From assembly GCF_021228125.1 (NCBI RefSeq), contig NZ_JAJQQS010000032.1, positions 1 to 33,213 of the forward strand: a stretch of DNA of 33,213 nt, given 5' to 3'. The first letter of the stretch is position 1. Each line of letters begins with the position of its first letter. Both the position numbers and the translations under genes were made by a program. This document shows positions 21,973 to 29,714 of the stretch, piece after piece. Source of the stretch: Streptomyces albireticuli (GTDB lineage Bacteria > Actinomycetota > Actinomycetes > Streptomycetales > Streptomycetaceae). The notes beneath the pieces were generated by a model, which searched no databases, had not been told where the DNA came from, and worked only from the letters and a program-made list of their open reading frames with translations.

Positions 21973-22913
21973 GCACCGCTCGGCCGCGTCGCCTCACGGG
22001 CCTCGGCGATCATCTCCAGGGCGAGCGTCAGCACTCGCTCCGCCCGCTGCTCGTCATCCGGCAGATGCCACCGCGCTTGTCCGCTCAGCACCGTCTCCAG
22101 TGGACACTCGGCCATGCCCCGGTCGCCCAGGACCGTGAGCGCGCAGTCGCGGATGACGGCCTCACCCGCGAGCTCCTGGGCGAACTCCTCGTCGGTCTCC
22201 ATCCTGCCGTCCGGCGGGTCGGGCGAGAGCGACACCATCAGGTCCCACAGCCGAACGGCCTCGTCCTGCGTCAGGCTGTAGGCCCCGGCGACGCCGAGAC
22301 GCCCGAGGAGATCGGCCATGTGCCGCCGGGGCCCGGCCTCACGCCACCGCTCCCATGCCGGGCTTCCCGGCTCGCACCAGTTCGGGGGAAGCTCAGAGAA
22401 CACGTTCACCGTGGGCGGTGGTGCCATCCGGTCGGCGAAGTCCGCCCGCGTCTCCTCCTCCGCCGCCCAGGACCGCGCCGACCCGGCGACCCGCTCCAAA
22501 AGCGTCAGGTAGTCGCCCAGGGTGCGCAGCGCGACGATCCGGGTCTCCTCGCTCCCGGCGGTCCGGACGGCGTGTTGTGCGTGGGCCGTGCCCTCCAGCA
22601 CCAGGGCGAGGACGTTGACGGGCGTGACGGTCACCGGCTCGTCCTGGTCGTGCTCTTGGTTGTCGTCGAGGCAGTGCTGGAAGTGCCGGCGGACGGCGGC
22701 GGCGGGGAGGCGGTGGGCGACGGCGGCGGCGCCGAGGCCGAGCGCGCCGGACCGTACGTCCGCTTCCAGGTCGGCGCGGGCCGGGCAGGCGCACACGGTG
22801 CAACTCGTCTCGACCGGCACCAGTTCCGTACTCCTGGACTCCGGCACTACGGAACTCTGCGTCTCCGGAAGTTCGGGACTCCGGCGCCCACGCCGGGTCG
22901 TCCTCTTCGTCAT
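21969..22913 (-). CDS. Conserved-looking protein with CxxCxC and HTH-like N-terminus
   Basis: The 314-residue product starts at ATG 22913, overlapping the recombinase stop (TGATG). The basic N-terminus is followed by CTVCACPARADLEADVRSG and AVAHRLPAAAVRRHFQHC, a Cys/His-flanked HTH-like region that resembles small terminase or recombinase-accessory DNA-binding modules. The rest is helical with an aromatic segment (ELPPNWCEPGSPAWERWREAG) and acidic C-terminal parts. Coupling to the recombinase suggests a partner or directionality role. The family is unknown to me. Confidence 0.65.
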   Translation of the reverse strand: MTKRTTRRGRRSPELPETQSSVVPESRSTELVPVETSCTVCACPARADLEADVRSGALGLGAAAVAHRLPAAAVRRHFQHCLDDNQEHDQDEPVTVTPVNVLALVLEGTAHAQHAVRTAGSEETRIVALRTLGDYLTLLERVAGSARSWAAEEETRADFADRMAPPPTVNVFSELPPNWCEPGSPAWERWREAGPRRHMADLLGRLGVAGAYSLTQDEAVRLWDLMVSLSPDPPDGRMETDEEFAQELAGEAVIRDCALTVLGDRGMAECPLETVLSGQARWHLPDDEQRAERVLTLALEMIAEAREATRPSGA

Positions 22914-24142
22914 CACGCCGCCCCTGGGGCCGACACCGGCAAGGAGGGCCGCGGAGCATCGTCGCCGCCGTACGGGGCGCGGCGCCAGTCCGCCGGCAGC
23001 GGGGCGCCGGGGGCGAGACCGAGGGCGGCTCGCAGGTGGATGTTCTCCGCGCGCAGCGCCTCCAGTTCGGTCGGTGGCTCCCCCGCCGTCTCCAGCCTGC
23101 GGAGCATCACCACGCCGTCCGCGACGGTCGCGGCCTCGGCGCGGACGCGTGGGGCGTACGGGCTCGACTTCACCGTGCCGGACGGCGCGTATCGGGTCGT
23201 CGCGGACAGCGTCTGGTGCCCGATGGCTCCGGAGACCTCCGCCAAGGAGTAGACCGACAGCCCGTGCCTGATCCACCCGGCGCGGAGATCATGCGGCTCG
23301 ATGTCCTCCAGCCCGGCCTCGGCGGCGATCCGGTCCACCAGCCGCTGAAGGCGCCGGGAGGTGAGCGGCGTCGGGGTGGAGTGCGGCCGGGCGGGGAGCA
23401 TCAGCATCCGTGCCCGGGGCCCGACGGGCAGCCGGGGCGCGACCCAGGCCAACCAGTCGCGGTACTCCTCGACCGGGCCGATGCAGGCGGCGGCCAGGGG
23501 CCGGTCGGCGGGGGCCAGCTCGCCGCGGCCCGACGTTCGCAGCACCGGGTACGGCCAGTTCCCGGGCAGCCAGTCCCGCCACCACAGCCGGACCATCTCG
23601 CAGCCCCTCGGGCCCATGTCGGTGAGCAGGTGCCCGACCGCGCCGACCGCCGGGCCCATCTGCTCGGCGGCGCCCAGGAAGTCGGCGATCTCCCGGGGCG
23701 TCAGGGTACGGGCTCGGGGCCGGCGGCCGGGGTCGCCCGGGGTGTGGACGAGCCGGGCGGCGTTGCGGACCTCGCCGTCTGCCGCCGGGCACCAACTTCT
23801 GATCCACGCGTAGAGCTTCACCACGGCTTTCCGGCGGTTCGCCCGGGTCGCCGCCGAGGGCGGCTTGCGCTGCCCCTCGACCCGGACCGGATGGGTGTTG
23901 ACCCACTGCTGAAGGTCGAGCAGGTGGGGGTGGAGCGGGTCGATCCGGCGGCGGTCGCACCAGCCCAACCAGCTCGCGGCGTGCGAGGCGTACGGTCCGA
24001 CGGTGTCGGCCGCGCAGCCCGAGGCGGGTAGCCAGCACCGGAACTCGGCGGCGAGGTTCGCGGGGCGGAGAAACCGCTGAATGTCGCGGGGGCGGACGCC
24101 GGGTCCGACGGAGCCAACGACACCAGACCCCGACTCGACCAT
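22913..24142 (-). CDS. Tyrosine recombinase (phage integrase/Xer family)
   Basis: The 409-residue product has a SAM-like N-terminal core-binding region (about 20-120) and a catalytic domain with Arg179 (TDMGPRGCEM), His284 and Arg287 (HDLRAG), His309 (GHQTLS) and the nucleophile Tyr318 (TTRYA). A C-terminal extension of about 90 residues holds a helix of LEALRAENIHLRAALG type, perhaps a coiled coil. ATG 24142 follows AGGAGG. No tRNA-type attachment site is in the window, so a resolution, inversion or cassette function on the plasmid is at least as likely as chromosomal integration. Confidence 0.9.
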   Translation of the reverse strand: MVESGSGVVGSVGPGVRPRDIQRFLRPANLAAEFRCWLPASGCAADTVGPYASHAASWLGWCDRRRIDPLHPHLLDLQQWVNTHPVRVEGQRKPPSAATRANRRKAVVKLYAWIRSWCPAADGEVRNAARLVHTPGDPGRRPRARTLTPREIADFLGAAEQMGPAVGAVGHLLTDMGPRGCEMVRLWWRDWLPGNWPYPVLRTSGRGELAPADRPLAAACIGPVEEYRDWLAWVAPRLPVGPRARMLMLPARPHSTPTPLTSRRLQRLVDRIAAEAGLEDIEPHDLRAGWIRHGLSVYSLAEVSGAIGHQTLSATTRYAPSGTVKSSPYAPRVRAEAATVADGVVMLRRLETAGEPPTELEALRAENIHLRAALGLAPGAPLPADWRRAPYGGDDAPRPSLPVSAPGAA

Positions 24143-24238
24143 GACGGACCTCCTCACCAGCGGACACCCCGTCAAGCACCCGCCGACCGCCCGCTATGCC
24201 CGGAACCTGCCTCCACTCCCCCGAACGGCCCAACCACT

Positions 24239-24255
24239 GCAAGGGCACAGGGGGG
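24239..24255 (+). repeat. Dispersed 17-bp polar repeat, copy 5 (one mismatch)
   Basis: GCAAGGGCACAGGGGGG differs from the consensus at position 13 and lies in the spacer upstream of the recombinase gene. Confidence 0.75.
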
Positions 24256-24333
24256 CAGGCGAGGCGGCGCGGACGGCCGGACGCCGAGCACAGGCACGTG
24301 TCGGCGGCCCCCACGACTCCCGGAGCCCGGACA

Positions 24334-24786
24334 TCATGAACTCTCGGACTCCGGTTCCTCGTCCGGGTTGCGAGGCGGGGGCCAGATCAGCCGCACGTGG
24401 CCGTACCGGTGCCGGGCCGCTTCCGCGCTGATGCCGAGCGGTTCGCCGATGGTGGCCCAGGTGGCGCCGGCCTCCCGGTCGGCGAGCACCGCGCAGCGGA
24501 CCAGCTCGCGCACCAGCTCCTCGAACTCGGCCGCCACCGCGCAGTGCACCCCGGGGATCGCGCGCTCCTGGTGGATCACCTCGTCCAGCACCCCGACCAG
24601 ACCGAAGAGCCGGGTCTGTAGCCGGTTGCTGATCTGGAGCATCGCCACGCGCGGCGGGATGGCGGCTCGGGCGCGGTGGCGGGCCCGGTAGGCCGCCTGA
24701 CGGCAGGTGCGCGGACGAGGGCAGTAGCGGCGGCCTCGGCCGCTCGGCAGGGGCTGGCCGCACCATGTGCAGGTCCTGTCACCCAT
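24334..24786 (-). CDS. Zinc-ribbon plus helix-turn-helix protein
   Basis: The 150-residue product begins CTWCGQPLPSGRGRRYC and CRQAAYRARHRAR, a treble-clef-like zinc ribbon with basic helix, similar in style to the N-terminal ribbon of the Rep protein in this window. The C-terminal half has ATWATIGEPLGISAEAARHRYG, a helix-turn-helix. It is likely a DNA-binding regulator. Its start lies about 100 bases downstream of the ParB-like gene. Confidence 0.75.
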   Translation of the reverse strand: MGDRTCTWCGQPLPSGRGRRYCPRPRTCRQAAYRARHRARAAIPPRVAMLQISNRLQTRLFGLVGVLDEVIHQERAIPGVHCAVAAEFEELVRELVRCAVLADREAGATWATIGEPLGISAEAARHRYGHVRLIWPPPRNPDEEPESESS

Positions 24787-24869
24787 GAGCGGAGAATACG
24801 GCCGTTTTCAGGTGACGGGCCTCTCGACGGGGGCGGCCCCGCCGTCCGCTGGGGGACGACGGGGCCGCT

Positions 24870-24887
24870 TCTCTCCAATTGGAGAGA
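24870..24887. promoter_or_regulatory. 18-bp palindrome, candidate centromere or operator site 1
   Basis: TCTCTCCAATTGGAGAGA is perfectly palindromic and lies one base beyond the stop codon of the ParB-like gene. The same 18 bases occur within that gene. Confidence 0.7.
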
Positions 24888-24888
24888 T

Positions 24889-26202
24889 TCAGTTCCACAC
24901 GCCAGGCGGGGTGCTGCCCGCCGGCAGGTGACCGGCGCAGTAGTAGGCGGTGCTCGCCTTCGTGCGCTCGATCTTCTCGACCTTCCAGACCAGTTCGCCC
25001 TCGCAGGCCGCGGTCTCCCCGTTCGCCTGGGCGAGCTGCGTCGCGCACATCAGCGGCTCGTCGTGCCCCTTGGGCGCGGAGTGGCCCTTACGGCGCCGTT
25101 CGGCGCGCAGCACGGTCTTCGATCGCGGGTTGGGCCGCCACTCGAACCGCTGCACCTCCCGGCCCCAGTGTTCGGCGTGCTGCTGCTCGATCCGCTCGGA
25201 GATCAGGCTGAAGGCGTGTTCGTCGGCGGCCGCGAGCTCGGCGACGTGGGTCAGCACGTCGGCCTGGCCGAGCTCCAGGCGGTGACCGGTGTTCAGCTTT
25301 TCGGCCCACTGCTTGAGGGTGTCGGCCACGGCGGCCGGGACGGTCACGCTCAGCCGCACCGGCGCCTCGGCATTGCCCTCTCCCTCGGCTCCGTCGTTCC
25401 CGGTCTCTCCAATTGGAGAGACCCCGGGCGCGGCGCCGTCCGTCGTGGGCGCGGTCAGGACGTTGAGCACGCTCTCGCGCACGACCTTCGCCACGGTCTC
25501 CGGGTCCGCCGGCATCTCCTCCGGCTTGGGGAGCGCGGCGATGGCCCGCTCGTACACCTTGGCCGTGAGCTTGGCTCCGGCTTGCTCGGCCACGGCCGGG
25601 GCCTGCCGGGCGAGTTCGAGAACAAGGTCGCGTCCGCGCTCGCCGTGGGCCTTCTCGCCCTTGCGCAGCTCGCGCACCTGGCCCTCGATCGGGGTCTTCC
25701 CCGTTGCCGAGGCGATGGCGAGCGCGGTGGGAGCGCCGTCCCGCCACCGGTAGGAGTGGGCCGGGCTGATGCCGTACTCCTGCTGCACGTGCTCGTCGTA
25801 CGTGAGGCCGGACTGCCGATGGAACCGGCCTTTCGCGAAGATCCGCAGGGCCGCCCCGATGACCCAGATCGCAGCCTGGCCCGACTCTTGGGCGGAGCGG
25901 ATGACCGCGTCCGTGGTGTCCTTCTGCTGGAGTTCGTCCGCCGTCAGCGGCGAGTCGTCCGTCTCCGCGACCTCGCGGACCTTGTCGAGGTCCGGCAGCT
26001 GCTGGACCAGACCGCGGACGTGGATGGACGGGGATGCGGTCATGCGGCCGTTGTCGGGGTTCTTCAGCGGGCGACGCTGAGGAGCGACGGCGCCGCCACC
26101 ACTTCCGCCGCCGTCGCCGTTGAGGTGTTCGCGGGTGAGCTCTGCGGGGCCTGCATCATCCGGCGACGGCAGGAGGACCGCCGGTTTCGTCTTCCTCGCC
26201 AT
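24889..26202 (-). CDS. ParB-like centromere-binding partner protein
   Basis: The 437-residue product lacks an obvious ParB NTPase box but has a central DNA-binding-like segment (YDEHVQQEYGISPAHSYRWRDG, then GKTPIEGQVRELRKGEKAHG) and helical regions typical of partition adaptors. The C-terminus includes CATQLAQANGETAACEG and a final YYCAGHLP with scattered Cys/His. It is directly downstream of ParA, with stop and start sharing a base (TGATG), the usual parAB arrangement. Assignment rests on context and DNA-binding features. One of two palindromes lies inside the gene and is translated as SPIGET. Confidence 0.7.
   Translation of the reverse strand: MARKTKPAVLLPSPDDAGPAELTREHLNGDGGGSGGGAVAPQRRPLKNPDNGRMTASPSIHVRGLVQQLPDLDKVREVAETDDSPLTADELQQKDTTDAVIRSAQESGQAAIWVIGAALRIFAKGRFHRQSGLTYDEHVQQEYGISPAHSYRWRDGAPTALAIASATGKTPIEGQVRELRKGEKAHGERGRDLVLELARQAPAVAEQAGAKLTAKVYERAIAALPKPEEMPADPETVAKVVRESVLNVLTAPTTDGAAPGVSPIGETGNDGAEGEGNAEAPVRLSVTVPAAVADTLKQWAEKLNTGHRLELGQADVLTHVAELAAADEHAFSLISERIEQQHAEHWGREVQRFEWRPNPRSKTVLRAERRRKGHSAPKGHDEPLMCATQLAQANGETAACEGELVWKVEKIERTKASTAYYCAGHLPAGSTPPGVWN
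25402..25423. promoter_or_regulatory. 22-bp palindrome inside the ParB-like gene, candidate site 2
   Basis: The core TCTCTCCAATTGGAGAGA is extended by two bases on each side to a perfect 22-bp palindrome. It is in frame within the coding region at about codons 260-267. Confidence 0.7.
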
Positions 26203-26885
26203 CAGACGGGCACCACGGCCTTCTCGATCATTCCGGCCTCTTCGAGTACCTGGCCCACGTCGGGGTAGAGCCTACGGAAGTCGCTTATGGTCGGCACCGT
26301 CCCGTAGGCGCGCTGGTAGGCGACCCGCTTGACCATCTCCGCCTGCATCACCGGGTAGACGAACTGGTTGTTCTCCCCGCTCGTCAGCATGTCGCGGTAC
26401 TGGCCGGGCATCGCCGTCTGGTGGTCCGTGCGCGAGAGGACCACCCAGGTCTGGAGGCCACCAACCTCCGACAGTGCGGCGGCAGATGTCGCAGCCTTCC
26501 AGGTCGCCGGCAGCCGTCGAACCTCCGAGGGGTCAGCCCCGACCGGTACGAACAGCCGGTGAGCACGCTCAAGGGCGGCACCGAACGCCACGGCGTTGCC
26601 GCCGCCGATGTCGATCACGATCTCGTCGTTGTCCGCTTCCAGCTCGCGGATGTGGTCGTTGATGTCCTCGAACGGGTGCCGAGTGACCGTGATCGGGTAC
26701 GGCTTGCCGGTGGCCCTCTCGTAGTCCTGCTTCCAGTCCCACGTCGTCTGCGACACAGAGTCACCGTCGATCAGGTGGGTCTTGCGCTTCTCGACAACCG
26801 CCATGTACATGGCGATCATTTTCGCCAACCGCGTTTTGCCTGTGCCGCCCTTGAGCTTGCCGCACACAGTCACCCGGGCGGCCAT
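26202..26885 (-). CDS. parA: ParA-family partition ATPase
   Basis: The 227-residue product has the deviant Walker A KGGTGKT at 12-18, HLIDGDSVSQT as the switch I-like region, and IVIDIGGGNAVAF as the Walker B-like region. It is short and lacks an N-terminal DNA-binding extension, like the smaller Soj/MinD-type plasmid ParA proteins. ATG 26885 follows GGGAGG by eight bases; upstream in-frame starts would run through the rep terminator. It should move plasmid copies together with the ParB-like protein. Confidence 0.9.
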   Translation of the reverse strand: MAARVTVCGKLKGGTGKTRLAKMIAMYMAVVEKRKTHLIDGDSVSQTTWDWKQDYERATGKPYPITVTRHPFEDINDHIRELEADNDEIVIDIGGGNAVAFGAALERAHRLFVPVGADPSEVRRLPATWKAATSAAALSEVGGLQTWVVLSRTDHQTAMPGQYRDMLTSGENNQFVYPVMQAEMVKRVAYQRAYGTVPTISDFRRLYPDVGQVLEEAGMIEKAVVPV

Positions 26886-26984
26886 CAGGCGCACCTCCCG
26901 GACGTGTGGGTTCCGGAGGTCGTGCATGTCGTCTTCATGACGCAGAACCGTAGCCCGTCCCGCGCGGACCGCGTGCACCCGGAC

Positions 26985-27024
26985 ATGCGGCGCCCCCCGG
27001 CATTTACACCGGGGGGCGCCGCAT
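26985..27024 (-). terminator. Strong terminator of the rep gene
   Basis: ATGCGGCGCCCCCCGG and CCGGGGGGCGCCGCAT form a perfect 16-bp stem with an 8-nt loop, 14 bases past the rep stop codon. Confidence 0.85.
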
Positions 27025-27037
27025 CCGGGAGCAGCGG

Positions 27038-29458
27038 TCATCCGGCGCGGACCGCTTCGGGCTCGTCTGCCCCTTCCTCCGGCTGGCGGGGGTGGGTGAT
27101 CGTGCGACCGATCTCGGCGCCTTGCTCGGCCCGGTCCCACTGCTCGCGTACCGCCCGCATGCTGTTGGCGAGGTCCCCGGCACGGGTCTCGTTGACGCGG
27201 CGGCGGGCTGCCAGGAACTCGGTCGGGTCGCCGTGGTGACCGTCCCGGAGTCCGTCAATCGTGATCTTCTCGATCCGTTGTGCGTGGGTGATGGCGGTCT
27301 TGAGCTCGTCGAAGACCTCGTCCCTGTCCACGGGCGGGGTGTCGACGTACTGCGTGGCGGCGCGCTCGACGCGGCGCGTGGCCATGCGGACTTCCAGGGC
27401 CTCCCCGGCGACGCGGCGGTCATCGTCCGCCATCGAGGCGCCGAGGCGGTGGACCTCGTCCTGGCGCTTCTGATCGGTCGCGCGGGCGCCGTCCGCTGCC
27501 GTGGCCTTCTCCTTCAGCGTCTTGGTGACGGTCTCGACCTTGGTCTTCTTCCGCTTCTTCGACGCCTCCACCTCGGCTCGCTCCTCGGCCTTGGTCTTCT
27601 TCGGCTTCGGGGTCTGCTCGGGAATCCTGACGTCGCCGGCCGGGATGACGTCGCGTCCCCACACCAGGCCCCAGCTCTCGACGAGCCGACGCACCGCGGG
27701 CTCACCTCGCTCTTCCGCAGCGTGGATGACGGCGAGGAACCGGCCGGGAATGCGGGTGACGTGCTCGTACCAGACCTCCGAGAGGAACATGCAGATCAGC
27801 TTGCCCTCTTCAGCCTCGGTGAGGATCTGACCGTCCGTCTTCTCCTCGATCTCCGCGAGCTCGGCCAAGAGCTCACGGAGCCGGGGCGTAGAGAACATCA
27901 ACTTGAGGTCGCGGGTCGACTCCTCGTACTCGCGGATCAGCTCGACGTCCCGGGCGGCCGCGGCCTCGTCGCCCTTGTCGAGGGTGTTGACCGCGTCGTT
28001 CATGATCTCCAGGATCATGCGGTTGCCGCCCCGGCCCTGCTTCTTGTCGCCCCGGACGACTTCCTGGGACAGGCCCTCGAACTTCGCCTTCCCATCCTGA
28101 TTCTTGAACAGGTAGACCCCGAGCTTCTTGCCGTCGCCCGGCTTGGGCAGGTCGACCTTCGCCCCGTGCTCGTTGATCTCGTAGCCACCCACCTCGATGA
28201 CGGCCCGGCCCCAGCGCTCGCGGATCTCGGCCTCGAACTCCTTCGCCATCGTCCGCGTCCATGGCGCAGCCGTGAAGACCATCACATGCCAGTGCGGATG
28301 CCAGCCCCGACCACGGCCGTGGGTGCACTCCCACACCCGCAGATAGCCCTCGATCCCGTAGTGGTTCCGCCAGCGCTTCGTCCTGAACGAGCTCGGCGCC
28401 CGGCGTCCGATCAGCCGCTCCCATGCGCGGTGTTGCACATCGAGGAGCCCGAACCGGTTGCCCTTGCGGATCGACCCCAGGCCCTGCTTGTCGAAGTGGC
28501 GCAAGGTCAAAGTCAGGAGCACGATTCCGCGGCCGGCGTTCTCCCACAGCGTCGCGTAGCGCCCCCACTCCTCCGCCCGGTACGAGCGGATGGTGGTCAT
28601 GCAGGACGGGCACGTGTGCACGCGTCGGCAGTAGCACAGGCCCCCCACGACGGCCCGTCGCGTCGTCGGGTTGACCCGGACTGGCACCCCGCCCGCTCCC
28701 CGGGGGAAGACCGCACAGCGGTTGAAGGCACGGTCCAGCAGGATCTTGTGCTTCTGGAGCTTTTCGCGGAGCCGGTACAGCTCGTCGCGGACGACCTTCC
28801 CGTCGACCTTCGGCCCCTGCCGCTTCCCTCCGCGCTCGTGACCCTCGGCTCTCTGCAAGGGCACAGCGGGGGTGGCCGCGTCGCTCGATTCGCCGTCGCC
28901 GACCTCCGCGCAGTCGTCGTCCGAGGCCGCGTCCAAGGTCGTCTTGGAGGGGGTCTCAGACGCCCTCGGGGGGGTCACACTTTTTCCCCTGTTACCGAGG
29001 GGCCTCGCCGTTGTGGTGTCGGCGGCACCCCATCCGCCCGCTGACCTGGGCTTTTGTGTCTCCGGCGTCGACTTTCCGGACACTTTCCGGACGTCGCCAG
29101 CCGCTGCGGCGCCGCTCCGCTTCGAGGGGGCCGGCTTCTTGGCGGTCGACCGGCTTGCGCGCTTGCGGCAGGCGTCGGAGCAGAACCTCTTGGGGCGCCC
29201 TCCGCCGGGGGATTCGATCGCTGCGCCGCATGCCTCACAGGCACCGGGTGTGCCGGACGTCACAGCCGTGGTCGTAGCGCGGCTGGCCTTACGGCGAGCT
29301 GTGGGGCGCGGGGCGGGGAAAGCGGCGGCTAGCGCGGTGAACTCGGCGGCTGCGCCGTCAGCGGCGGCCTGATCGGCTGCCCCCGGATGAGGGAGTTCCG
29401 CCGCGTTGTGGCCGCCGGCTGGCTGTCCGCCGGACGGCGAGGTGGGTACAGTGCTCAC
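27038..29458 (-). CDS. Rolling-circle replication initiator with long N-terminal extension
   Basis: The 806-residue product is far longer than typical actinobacterial Rep proteins. Residues 1-220 are low-complexity with a zinc ribbon (Cys74, Cys77, Cys93, Cys97). The catalytic part includes the metal motif CYCRRVHTCPSC (275-286), strand GIVLLTLTLRHF (about 311-322), the HUH motif HPHWHV (387-391) that coordinates the metal, and a candidate nucleophile Tyr449 in KLGVYLFKN. A charged C-terminal region follows, partly coiled coil. These features match the pIJ101/pSN22-type initiators that nick the double-strand origin. GTG 29458 has no strong ribosome-binding site. It is separated from ParA by a strong terminator. 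Confidence 0.9.
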   Translation of the reverse strand: MSTVPTSPSGGQPAGGHNAAELPHPGAADQAAADGAAAEFTALAAAFPAPRPTARRKASRATTTAVTSGTPGACEACGAAIESPGGGRPKRFCSDACRKRASRSTAKKPAPSKRSGAAAAGDVRKVSGKSTPETQKPRSAGGWGAADTTTARPLGNRGKSVTPPRASETPSKTTLDAASDDDCAEVGDGESSDAATPAVPLQRAEGHERGGKRQGPKVDGKVVRDELYRLREKLQKHKILLDRAFNRCAVFPRGAGGVPVRVNPTTRRAVVGGLCYCRRVHTCPSCMTTIRSYRAEEWGRYATLWENAGRGIVLLTLTLRHFDKQGLGSIRKGNRFGLLDVQHRAWERLIGRRAPSSFRTKRWRNHYGIEGYLRVWECTHGRGRGWHPHWHVMVFTAAPWTRTMAKEFEAEIRERWGRAVIEVGGYEINEHGAKVDLPKPGDGKKLGVYLFKNQDGKAKFEGLSQEVVRGDKKQGRGGNRMILEIMNDAVNTLDKGDEAAAARDVELIREYEESTRDLKLMFSTPRLRELLAELAEIEEKTDGQILTEAEEGKLICMFLSEVWYEHVTRIPGRFLAVIHAAEERGEPAVRRLVESWGLVWGRDVIPAGDVRIPEQTPKPKKTKAEERAEVEASKKRKKTKVETVTKTLKEKATAADGARATDQKRQDEVHRLGASMADDDRRVAGEALEVRMATRRVERAATQYVDTPPVDRDEVFDELKTAITHAQRIEKITIDGLRDGHHGDPTEFLAARRRVNETRAGDLANSMRAVREQWDRAEQGAEIGRTITHPRQPEEGADEPEAVRAG
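28855..28871 (+). repeat. Dispersed 17-bp polar repeat, copy 6
   Basis: Exact copy of GCAAGGGCACAGCGGGG inside the rep gene, on the strand opposite to transcription, where it is read as TPAVPLQ in the N-terminal extension. Confidence 0.85.
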
Positions 29459-29714
29459 GAAGGGCCCGTTCTCGGTGAAAGTGGCGGGTCCGCCAGGTGG
29501 CCCTCACCGAGTGGTTCCGCCAGCTAGGTCCGGAGTGGCGACTCCGGGCCGTGGACGCTGGCTGACGAATCCGCTCGGCGGGGGCCCCTTGCGTTGTATC
29601 TGGTCTCACATTCAACACCGTGGGGCTACGGCATCAGTGACCCCCCATCGGGCGTGGCGTCCACATTCGTCTGATTCTCCAACACTTTTTGTCAATTCAG
29701 ACAAATACCCAACT
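29459..29714. promoter_or_regulatory. Rep leader and candidate replication-control region
   Basis: These 256 bases separate rep from the prim-pol gene. They hold hairpins TCGGTGA...TCACCGA (29472-29510, with GGCGG/CCGCC inside) and CCGGAGT...ACTCCGG (29530-29547), likely in the rep mRNA leader. A low-GC stretch at about 29675-29715 includes TTGTC and GACAA as short inverted arms. The rep promoter and part of the double-strand origin are expected here, but no nick-site consensus was identified. Confidence 0.55.

Noticed and set aside
11034..28680. GACCCGGA 8-mers, matching the TraB recognition sequence reported for pSVH1
   Set aside because: They are scattered singly inside coding regions, as expected for common Asp-Pro-Glu/Asp codons in high-GC DNA, and do not form the clustered array of a clt site.
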